Below are positions 39,001 through 51,000 of a stretch of 64,000 nucleotides of DNA, one piece after another. A program made the translations under genes and the position numbers. Below the pieces are notes generated by a model that had not been told where the DNA came from, made no database searches, and was given only the letters and a program-made list of their open reading frames with translations. Source of the DNA: Owenia fusiformis. Taxonomy: Eukaryota > Annelida > Polychaeta > Sabellida > Oweniidae. The DNA lies in assembly GCA_903813345.2 (NCBI GenBank), contig CAIIXF020000009.1, positions 4,154,001 through 4,218,000 of the forward strand, given 5' to 3'. The first letter of the stretch is position 1, and each line of letters starts with the position of its first letter.

Positions 39001-42000
39001 ATAAGATTAAACAGATCAAAAAGACTCGGGGCACTGCCGTCGCCCCATCATGATCAATACAGGTGACAATAAGCGACACATGTTTCAGCGTCATGATAGT
39101 AAACCATGACATCTCAAATCTTCCCAGCCCTTGATTTTTGAGATCTTTCATCCCAGCTCATATTTCATCTAATTGGGGTCATAAAACTTGTGTAACTGTG
39201 CCTGTTGCATCCTCGCTGGAAGGGTATTTTACAAGTATAAATGAAGTCCTTTGAAGAAGGATGTGCCTGTTGTTAAATACATGTACAATGCCTTACTACA
39301 TTATGTAATGTATTGACATTAAGGTAGATGATTACATGATAACAATCACACTTATTGACATTCATAACTCTTCCCATATGATATGCTCAGATCACAGAAT
39401 ATGCCTCATTATATCAGAGCATGTTTCAGGCGTTTCAGACCCATAGCCAGGATTTGCCAAGGGGTGGGTTACTTTTTTAAGAAATTCCAGGGGGAGTTTA
39501 CTTTTGGCAATGTTAGTTCAAAAATGAGCAAAATAATTTAAAAGGTGCTCAGTATGGGGTAAAAAATGCAATTTTGGTCACGGAGGGGGGGGGGGGGGTC
39601 GCTAGAACCAATCTATCCCCCCTGTATTCGGGCCTGCATGTGCTATCTACATATTTGACAATTTGATTGACACGGTTCAAAGTGGACTTTGTTAATTATT
39701 CAAACTGTTTTAATATCTAGGAATATGCGTCCAAGTTAAAATCACTCGTAATCAGGGTAGATAAACCTAAGAAAAACACATTTCTTGTTTTCATTTGATC
39801 TTTAACATGATCCTGTAAAAATGTCAGATTTAGCAAAATACATAGGCGATCTCCATCTGCACACATCTACTCATTTCGACTAAGCTATTGCCTATACTTA
39901 CACGCACACGCATACTTTTAAATTAATTTTATTCTGATAATGATTTAAAAAACACAAATTATTATTAACACGAAATTAAAATGATTGTTATATTCCCATC
40001 CTAGTAAAGTATAATTAAGCGCGACTATAGGGCATAACAACATGTGGCCGGTCTAATTATACTGTTTGTTTTGATAAGGCTGTGCAAAGAGATATCAAAA
40101 CTCTTGACACGCTCTTTACACGCGAGGTCTTTGCACCTCTTGACACGTCTTGGAATCTCTAGATACGCGGAGTTCCTAGACTATCTTTGCACGTCTAGAA
40201 ATTGCTTGGAATTTCACATTTGACGCAGTGTTTGAAGCACCAGGGTTTCCCAATTAGCAAAACATTTGAATCATCTATTATATATCTATCACGGATAAGT
40301 TTTACTCTAGTTATCATAGGTGTAGCACGTAACACAGCATCGACTAATCTTTCAAAACCACAAATGCACTGGTGATCCGCTCGATTACGCTTTTTACCGA
40401 AACGGTTCGTTTTGGTAACAAAATGTCGGAACGTCGAAGGTACGATTTTTCTTTTTTCCTTATTTCACGCGTTTTGGGAAGAATCCCCACGACGTTTTTT
40501 TTCTCACAATCGTGTATTAGCATCATATGTTATAGAATATGTTCATGTTTGCGAAAAAATAGCTCAGAAGACAACATAATCGTCGATTTAATTCCTCACT
40601 TAAGTTACATAAACGGTTTGGGTTAAAAGTGCAGATCTTAACTGTTTTTCGAAAAACCGTTTATGTAACTTAAGTGAAGAATTAAATCGACGATTCTGTT
40701 GTCTTCTGAACTTTTTTTTCGCACATATGCACATTTTCTTAAACATATGATACTCATACACGTTTGTGGTAAAAATGTCGTGGGAATTCTGCCTACAACG
40801 TGTGAAATAAAGAAAAGAGAAAAATCGTACCTTCGACGTTCCGACATTTTGTTACCAAAACGAACCGTTTCGGTAACCAGCGTAATCGAGTGGATCACCA
40901 GTGAAATGTAAATCAGTTCGATATAATCTATATCTTAATATAATTGCCCGTGAGAGAGCATATAAAAAACTACTGAGTATACTCGCTATATTTCTAGGCG
41001 TGCATATTAAATTCCTCAGATGAGTAGAGATTGTGAAACTGGTCTAATTACGCTCTACTATACCTAACCACTAGAAATGCATACCTATTCTCTTTGTCTA
41101 ATTGTATTGTTTAGTATATTTTTGAAAGTACCTTATTAACATCTAACAGTCATTCGATAAACCATCCATAAGGAACAGACACATAAAAACGAATAACATG
41201 ATTATTACTGATAAGCCAAATGGGTTGCTCATGAACACTAAATGCAAGGTATAGTAGAGTGAATTACCTACATAATGAAATCACATCAGCACTGAATTGT
41301 ACAAAACAAGTCATCGATGAGAGTCATAATTGCCAATGGGTAGTAAATATTAATTGTTCGATGCATTTCTTTGGAAAGACATGGGTATTGGATGTTAAGA
41401 TGAGCTGGGATTGCATCTCATAGTCTCGAACATGTTGAAATCATACATAGTATTGCACTTGTGTGACAATGTCATCATAAACTAGTGTATTGATTGACAC
41501 AAAGGTTTAATAATCATTTGACAGAAAAATAAATATACATTCACAAAGGCCTTTGTTGATGGGTAGTTGAAGAACGTGTCAAAGAATCAAGGCTTTCTTT
41601 ATTTTATTTAATCTGATTTCAATAAGTTGTGATTTTAAGTTTTGTCATGTATAACTCATATATCAGTAAGGATATATTAATTTGTATTAATAACTGTCAA
41701 TTCTGACAGTATGGTCAAATACATTACAGGTTCAAACCACAAATCAATTGATAGTGTTTAGATCAAAGGATTTGATTTTGCATTCTTTCCAAGTTCCTTT
41801 AGAATTCACATTTAGATATTTAAAACTTTTGAATAGCCTCTCATGTTTTATCCAAGATGACATGATAATTACTTCTAATTAAGTTTTTTCACTATTTACA
41901 CTTCAGCTTAAAATATTTGCAGATCGTGATATTTGCATCATTCACAACTGACATGGTTACGCCTTACTGTCTCATACATCCCAAATTTGTATGCCTGCCT

Positions 42001-45000
42001 TTTAATTGCTAATATTCAGAAGTTTAACCTTGGACCATGGTAGGTGTCTTCTGTAAAATGACATGTCATACACTCCCAAAATGGAATACAGAAAATGCTA
42101 GAAATAGTACTATTAAATTCCCAAGGATATGATTGCCACCAATCTTGTATGTTAGCACCAACTATTTTTTTACATTGCCTAGACATATCACACAAACCCA
42201 TCATTTGACCCATTATCATTTTACTTTTTATTTTTTTAAACCTGAAGAATATTTGGAATATGTGTCTAAATCCGACTACTATTTTTGAGGCTATGTAAAT
42301 TTATCATGTACAAATTATGAAATAAATGTCTGTACAAACAACACGGATCCACAAACTCGAATTTGTACCCTCTCTAATTTATTTTCAGGGATAACAACTG
42401 CAGTTTGAACAATCGTGTTAATGAGCCATCCAGACTGTGTATGGCATACTGGGATTCGCAGGTAACCCGGAATGAAGTCATAACGATAATATCATATACC
42501 TAGAACCTTTAAATAATTAAATTTAGTATTGAAAATACTGATATCAACAAATACGTATAATGCTCCTGGCAGGAAATTATTGCTGTCTTATTTTTCGCAG
42601 GAAATTATAACCAAACATGGTCTTAATAGACTGGCTCTTGGTATGACGTCACAACATTCTCAACAGGAAGATGCAGCTATAATCGAAGATATAACAGGTG
42701 ATAACTGGCTATCCTTGGTGGGACATAGAACTAGACATAATAAAATAAACTTGAAATGATAGTTACATAAGGGCCAGTTTAGGCTTAAAGTTATTGAACC
42801 ACGATTCGGCTTAAGTCACCATGCTCATGATTCGATTGGGTACACCCGATACATTTGATAACAAATTAATTCCTACTTTTATTGTAATAAATTTGAATAA
42901 ATGTTTAGAAGGGAAAATATATTTGATTTTTTCAGAATACTTCCACGGTCCAAGCTATAACACCAGAAAAAGACATATTCAATACTTACTTGCCTTGTCT
43001 CGTGACATAAAACTAATTGGCTATAACGAAATACGGAAGTCATTTGGTATACCATATAATGGTACCCTAAATGATAAACTATTGAGGGTATATAACGCAA
43101 CTGATGACGTAGAACTACTACCAGGTTTGTTGTTTGAGATGCATGGCGGCGATATTGGACAAACAGCGACATCTATATTTGAAGATCAACTGTATAGATT
43201 ACGAGAGGGCGACCGATTTTGGTTCGAAAACAAGAACAACGGGTACTTTGCAACCATTTTTCTTTTTATTTGTTCATGTTTAATTCTGAAAATATGTTAT
43301 ATCTTCGAAGAAATAAAACAATTGAACCATATCTGTTATTTTTCAGATTAGATTCAAGTGAAATAGATGAGATAATGAAAACAACATTTAAAGATATATT
43401 GGTAGCAACGCTGAAAATGAATAGCAGCCAAATACAGGAAAATGTGTTTCTTTTTCAACAAGGTAAGATGAAACGCACACATAAAAATGTTAATGAAGTC
43501 GTATTTTTGTAGGTATCATCCATCTTGATTCACAAGGTGTTAGTTGCTCGAGCTTCAGTTTTATAACCAGGCTAGAAGTCGAAATTGGTTTGATCGCAAT
43601 CTGAACATTTTGATTGAACCACGTTTACATAATCAACATCTTCCAATGGGCCCCTACGTTTAGGATGTTAACAATTGACATTTCTTGGCGAACTATGTTG
43701 CTTTTATTATGACTATATTGTGTTTAAAGATATCACCATAAAAATATATATCTACATCTATGTATACCCCCACTTGCAATTGTGGTAACTAATAATATTA
43801 TGTCATTATAGAAAATTCTTTGATTTTATGACAGGTATGGTCATATCAAATATTTGAATTTCAATTTTCTAATGTTAATACGATTATTTCGACCCGTAAT
43901 CTAGACCCGTAATGTTTTTGTCATGATTTATGTTATATGTGTTTACAGGGGACCCGTGTTCATTTGAATCTTCAGGCTACAAAGGAAATATACCCAAATG
44001 TAATAGGCCTGGCAATGTCAATCCATTCGATGGGAATGGGCTGGCATTCATACTGACGCTAGTAGCATTAGCCGTATCTCCATTGAGTATGTGACATTTG
44101 TTGTAAACATCGCCTGTGATAATTTGTGATTTTGTGATTTTGAATTTCTAAATTGATTTCCAAAGTAACTTTGTCCTATTTTAACAAAATTATGGTTTTG
44201 AGTCTACGCTGAGTTGTTCAGTTTTCTATGACATTGCCAAATTATTTTTTCATCTCTTTGAATTTTATGAGCTGGATTACAAATGTGAATTAACACTCGG
44301 AATTAATGAATACGCATTTCCTTTAATTGGGGGCAAAATACTGCTTATCTGGATCAAATATACAGGGTGTCAAAAAACAACGGCATCCCCCTCTACAGCA
44401 AAAAGTGCTTAATGTTACATGGTGTGTCATATCTCATTCTGGAGTTACCTGAGAATTTTCAGCCTTACATCATATAATTTTACAGATTTACAGCTGATTC
44501 TTAGCAGTTGGTATGACCACCAGTTGCTGCTCGAACAGCACCTTACCTGGATAGATATGATTTCAATAAAAATCCAGATAAAGGGGTATTATTGCATAAT
44601 CCTCTTAGCACTTTCCTCACATTCTTCAGAATTGCATCCTAACTGTACCTTTTTTCAAGAGGCTCTTTGTCCATTAATTCCTATACCCTGTTTTTCAGAA
44701 CTGTACCCATAAGTTCAGTGCAGTTGAAATCCGGGCTTATTTTTCATATTCCACTTTCTGAAGATTTGACCTTTATCCAGTTACAGAGCAGCAAACAAAG
44801 TACCGAAATAGCAAACTTTGAAACAATGTAGCTTTTTTAATATAACGTTTTATTGAATGAAATTTGATGAGTAACTCCAGAATCAAATTATATTTCAAAT
44901 GAGGTATTACAGGATATGTAACATTAAGGACTTTTTGCTATAGAGGGAGGGGGGTGCTGTTGTTTTTTGACACCCTGTACGTTTCTAATCAACAATTCCT

Positions 45001-48000
45001 CCTTTAGCTACCCATTGGGAAGCAAGACTATATCAACACGATTCATTACGTCATAGGTTGTGTGACAAACTTTGCAAATCCTTTTAAAATTCGGTCATCC
45101 TTTGATTATGTCTGGAAAGCTTCTTACAAAATTGTTTTCATAAATCTAACCATCTCAGTTTCTTTAGTGCAGCAAAAGATAGCAGGGTTGATTGGAAAAG
45201 GTCGATCCAGATGTTCAGATAAAAATGCAGTATCTTTTTTTAATTATAAGAGGAGGAAATCACTTGAAATTTTTACACAATTTACATAATTTATATGGCT
45301 ATACTGCATGGAGTTTTCATAATGATTAATTGATAGAATTTTCTGTAATCACACTTCCTACCACACGGTAGGGGCACTTGGTCAAGGATTTGAGCTTATA
45401 TTGACGTCATAACTCATATTGAAAATCTGAAAAACTAAATTAATTACACTACATTAATACAACCTGGTAGCTATCCATCCCACTGTTTGTACACACTCGG
45501 ATCCCCCTAAGGCCGGTCCAAAGTCCAATTAGGGGTCCAAACAAAGTCCAGGGGGCATTATCTGGGAAGTATGGAGAATGCTCTAATATCTTTCTGTCCT
45601 AATACCTACATATTTAACTTGTTGCTGATGATATTGCAGATCATGCCAGATTTGTGACATAATGTTTTGTGCTAGTCAAACGTGATTGAATCGTTGGCTC
45701 TGTTCGGTCGCTTTTTCTGAATTGCTTAACGGAACGCTTAGTGTCTCATGTCTTGTCTAATGTATCATGCAGCGTTCATGTTTTCTGTATCAGACATGAT
45801 TTATAATAATTTCCCTTATGAGAATAGGACATTAAGAGCAGTTATTGTTAAAACAGATATTTGTAGAATTACGTAACTTTGTAATGGGGTTTCGATCATT
45901 TGATCAAGAGAAACCCAATTTTAAACTTCACAAATTTTACCCTGTCCCACTATAGCGTTATTGAGGTTACCATAGCAACTATAACTTCAGAAATATCCAC
46001 CACCAGCATCTAAATTTTCATATCATATGAGGTTATAAATGGCCCAGTTACTCTGAAGATATTGCCGAAAACGGATGATAAACTTTTAAGTTAGAGGATT
46101 TTTATTAGAACTTCTGAATCGACCTAGTATGTCCAGAATATTATTTACTTTACGTAATGTATGTATGATGGAGAAGTATTTATAGATGTCATATCCTTCG
46201 GTTTTCAGTATTCGTTGGCCTTGCTTATTTAGCAACAGTAATAGCTGGTAAGAAGACAGGCTACAAACACAGAGGGGCATCGTTGGGAAGAAGAAGTTTA
46301 CGAAAGACAATAACTTTAAACATGGATGTTCAAGAAGGGCAATTTTATTGTAAGTTACAAAATAAACTTTTTTTCTTGTTTTAAACGATTTTATAACTGT
46401 ACCTGCTCTGTACCCAGTCTAGTGCATTCCTTTAAGTGCACATTCCATTCTCTTATTATTTCAAGACGTGACGGAATGGCGTGGAAAAACAGAAGAAACG
46501 AGGAGGGTTCAGGTCTATCTGGACAACAAAGCCGCAAAGTTAAAGATATACAAAAACACATCGCTATTGAGGAGAATCATATTTGAACGGATGGACGTCG
46601 CTGAGATTTTCCAAAGCAAAGATCCTGGAAAATATTTTATTCTACTGAAAGTTCCCAAAGAATATGATCTGGTATGTTTAAATAAGTTGAATTTAATTTT
46701 CAGCAGTCGTCACAAGTTAACCCCCCTATCACACCAAACTAGTTCTTACCCGTTCTTGCCAGTCCTACGAAAACGTCGTAGAACGGGCTCAATCTGGCTG
46801 TGGTCGGGAAATATGTCTGAAATAATTAGCTTCTTCATTCTTAAACAGTCTTCAATACGTCCATCTCGTTCGCAGTTCGTTCAGTTCGCACCACGTCGGT
46901 ATGCAACGTCGTAGAACGCGTCCCTAAGTCTAGAAGGTCAACATGACCTGATTACAGAACGGTTTGGTCGCCATCGAATTTTGAATCGATTCAAAATTCT
47001 AAAATCACATTCCCGTCTGAGAACATTCATAACGTTCGTAAATAGACCTTAGAAAGTTGCAGCTACGTTCATTCCGTTCGCACACAGTTTAGAACCAGTT
47101 TTGAAAAACGCAGTGGCAACTTGTTTGGTGTGATAGCTATAATTTTGCTAACTCGTTCATAAGCAGTGTTAAATACGTTCTTAATCAGTTTAAACCCGTT
47201 TGCAATAAGTTCTACCTCGTTCTCAACACGTCCTCAGACAGTTCAACTCGTTGTTAAAACGTCCCTAGTAGGATTGAAGTACGACGGTTCCGTTCATAGT
47301 ACGTCCAGCTCGTCGTTAGTACGTTGTCACTCGTTCTAATTGTAGAACGTGACGACCATGAGAACATTTTGAGCATTGTCTAAGTTCTAGAGGACCTACC
47401 CGTTCGAGTACGTTTGATGAAGTTTGTAAATAGATCCCAAATGGTTTTTAGTAGGTCCAGTCCGTTCGTACACAGTTGAAGTTCGTTTTCGAGAACGTAG
47501 TGAGAACTAGTTTGGTGTGATAGTAGGGTTAATAACGTGTGCATTTAAAGATGGAATGCAAAGTACCGTCTAAATAATTGCTTCGATAGCTAGATATAAA
47601 CGTTTCAGTTATTATGTAATCATTTTTCTGAATTTGAACCTCCTCCAGTTCATATATTTTTACAATTCTAAACTTCAATGGAACTAGACCATTTTAATTT
47701 ATTTACTTATGTAGGTCGCAGATTTTGTTGACGAAGTTATGCGCGAGGACTTTATTTGCGAAATTGAGCAAGTTATGAAACACATAGGCAAAACAGTTAG
47801 TATCTCAAACGTCTCGTTAAAATCCATATACAAAGAGGCAGTAACGCAAAAATCCAGACAAATCATACTAGAAAAATTCTTCAGACGTGTATTTTCGGAG
47901 AATACAGCAATTGGCGATGAGCAAGACAAACTGGCGGATGAAGTTGATTGTGAACTAAACAGAGTTGAGTTTGCAGAGGCGCTGGCACTTACACCCGGAT

Positions 48001-51000
48001 CACTTTTCGTAGAGCAGTTATTCTCGATTGTGGATAATGACGACAGTGGCTATGTTTCATTCAGGGAACTGTCGTATGCCTTGGTTCTCTTTTCGGAAGG
48101 TAAAGATACATGTACATCTATGTAAAATAATGCAAATTGCATAATCTATATACCATAATAAAACTCATTCAGTCTCGGACTGATGTGCCAAATATTGGCA
48201 CGACTGGTCTCTGGAAAATCAAAACTGAGATATAACTTTATTTGAAAGGTACGACAAAGGAGAAAGTGAAACTGCTCTTCAACATCTATGATACTGATAA
48301 AAGCGGAACATTGGATCGCACAGAAATCCGACAAATGATCAAGTTAGAACATGTACCTTTGATTAGATAACAACATACAGGGTGTCTCGAAAGTGCCTGT
48401 AACTTTTTCCCGTTTGTGGGTTGAACCACGATACTTGACAAATCAATGTAACTTTGGATAAGCTTTAAAATGATATATGACACATACTATGGGGACATTG
48501 GTGTATGTCTGCCTAGGGGGGGGGGGGGTACTTCCGGGACACCCTGTAGTGTTAAACAACGTATATGACATCCTCGGTTAAAGGGTAATTTAATTCTTTC
48601 CATAGCTGCTTTAGCAGTGGAACCCGATGTTTAAGATTAGTATTTGGCTACCATGTTATACTTTTGATAATTGTTGAAGTCTCATATCTGTACTGTTGAC
48701 CGGAGTGGGTGATCATAACTGGTTGATGAAATGAATAAAGTACTCAAAACAAGTTTATATGGAAACGTCAACATATTTGATATTTAAAAATATTTTAATT
48801 AATTTTTTTCTGCCCCGATTCTGCACTAGGTCACTACTCGAAATGGCCAACTCAAAGCTTGGAGTAGATGAGGAGGACAAGTTCGTCGAATCGATGTTTC
48901 AAGAGGCCGAACTTGAAGGCGCTGATGTGATAGATTTTGCGGGCTTTGAAAAGCTGCTTGGAAATCAAATGGAGCGTTTCAGCAATACGTCAATCGACTT
49001 CAAAGGTACTGTTTAATAAAGAACCCAACGTATGTTATACATTGTAAAGCCCCTTATGTAATTTCTAATTGTATAAACTTGAAAAACACGTTTTAATATA
49101 CTTACAGGTGCAAAGTCCGCAATGGGCAAAACAAAGATTAACAAGAAGAGCTCAAAAGAAATCAAGTTTAAGTCTGTGAAGAGAGTCTACTCACCTATAC
49201 AATCTAACATCAGATATTGTCTTCAGTATATTGAAAATAGCAGGAGACAGTTGTTCGTACTTCTTTTGTATCTCGGTATTTGTCTGGGTGTCTTCGCAGA
49301 ACGATTTTACAGTAAGTTATATTTTTTGTATTGCTTAGTTGAAGAAGAGAACCGAAGTCTTTTCTTTTGGATACATTACCTGTTTCATGTGTCTGCTTTC
49401 ACTCCTTTTGTCGAAATTTGATTGCCAATGATTCTGCTATTATCAGACTAGTTCTTGCATATTTTGCAAGATGAGAAAAAATAAATAAATTACGAAGTTA
49501 TGCATTTCCAGCATACCAGGTGGAAAAGAGAGAGGTTGGGATGCGTCAACTGGTCGGCTTTGGGCTGCCATTTGCTAGAGGTTCAGCTGCTGCAATGTCG
49601 TTTTCATTTGCGGTCCTTCTCATCAGTATGTGCCGGAATTGCATCACAAAGCTAAGGGAGACTTCTATCAATTTGTACATACCCTTCGATGACTTCGTGG
49701 CTTTCCATAAATTTGTCGCCTATTGCACTTTTGTATTCATGAGTAAGTTTTCTTCATCTAGGACAACATCCATATTGCAACATCAGTTTGGAATAAAGGT
49801 TCAGTAAGCATGCGCTATTATTAGTTGGGGATTCAAACATCCTCAATTTTTGATTTCATGATTAATTAGTTGGTACATTAGTTTAACTGCTGATTTTACT
49901 TTATATTTTACAACGTAAAAGTCGGTTAAGAAGAGATTGAAAAAGAACCAAAGTGATGAGTTGGTGGATCGTACACTACATGTATAATAGAAACGAACTG
50001 ATGTTATAAGATGAAGGAAAATTAAACCAACTCTTCCAGATAAATGTTTCTCTCATACAAAGTGAGCCAAAAAAGATAATACGTCTACGTCGATAAGTAA
50101 TTAAGATTTGTTAGGGTTACCTTTTTTGGCTCACCCTGTATGATTTTTATTACTGTGTGAAATGTATTTTATTGGAGAAAACTTTATTTTCTTTTAGTTA
50201 CACATGTGGCAGGACATTGCTCAAACTTCTACCACTTGACAGCTCATCCACTTGAATACCTTTGTTTCCTGAGAGAATTAGCATTCAGGTATGATATATA
50301 AGTGTATCAGTAAGTTAGACTAAGTGAATAACGGGTCTCTGTCTAGAAATAAGTCTACATCGATAACATGACAAGGGAAGAGGGGGGGGGGGGGGGTGTT
50401 TGATATTTCTCCTGTGGAAGATTTGAATGCGAATCTATTTCAACAGCCATCACATTATGAATATGTCCATCCATCCATTTGATATCATGTAGTTAAGTTA
50501 AACACATACCAAAAGGAAAGAACGAAATATTGATTTCCGTAGCATTTGAGAGTGATATTTCATTGGTCAATTAATAAATTACTTATATCCAATTCCAGCT
50601 CTGACAACCCCCCGACTTTCTCATACTGGGTCTACATGACACCAGTGGGGCTAACAGGTGTCGCCATCTATCTGATCATGTGGGCCATGTACTTGTTTGC
50701 AACCCCAATTGCTAGGGGCGCCATCTTTAATGCATTCTGGACATCACATAAAGCTTTCGTCCTCATATATGTGCTGACAATAATTCATGGAAGTGGACGC
50801 CTGTTGCAGAACCCCTGGTTTCCGTATTATATCACAGGGCCTGCCATTCTCCTTGCACTAGATAGGATAGTTAGTATTAGCAGAAAGAAAATCAAACTTG
50901 ATGTGATCAAAGCCGAATTACTTCCCTCAAGTGAGCATTACTTAAATACTTTACGTTTTGTTTGCTCATGACTGGCTTATGTTTTTTCTTGTTGCATTTA

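Larger units (their letters stand above)
33961..42388. other. DUOX intron 8 (8.4 kb), repeat-rich
   Basis: No coding gene recognised. It holds simple TTGACACG/TTTACACG-type repeats (about 34064-34275 and 40095-40220), at least seven runs of ten or more G or C, a G/C hairpin at 37818-37859, a short inverted repeat at 37986-38044, and the foldback element at 40367-40903. Confidence 0.8.
31400..43462 (+). other. DUOX: DUOX exons 2-12: peroxidase-homology ectodomain
   Basis: Recognisable landmarks are GWKNNL near the N-terminus, VYFGQFIVKDLLDI where animal peroxidases carry the distal GQxxDHD motif, ATGWLDGSAIYG, the proximal-histidine motif WYRWHNYLA, VMYEWLPILL, and LREGDRFWFEN. The proximal His is kept, but the distal Asp-His pair reads Val-Lys. 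Loss of distal residues is also known in vertebrate DUOX, so the domain may be a structural partner for DUOXA rather than an efficient peroxidase. Exon 8 to exon 9 spans an 8.4-kb intron. Confidence 0.88.

Noticed and set aside
42821-43351. Open frame beginning before DUOX exon 11
   Set aside because: The reading frame is right from 42936, but the earlier part is intron sequence; the acceptor at 42935 and phase matching fix the exon start.
46468-46914. 148-residue open frame over DUOX exon 15 (and its duplicate at 56714-57160)
   Set aside because: It is in another frame than the DUOX exon for its first part and runs into the intronic piggyBac MITE; it is a shadow, not a separate gene.
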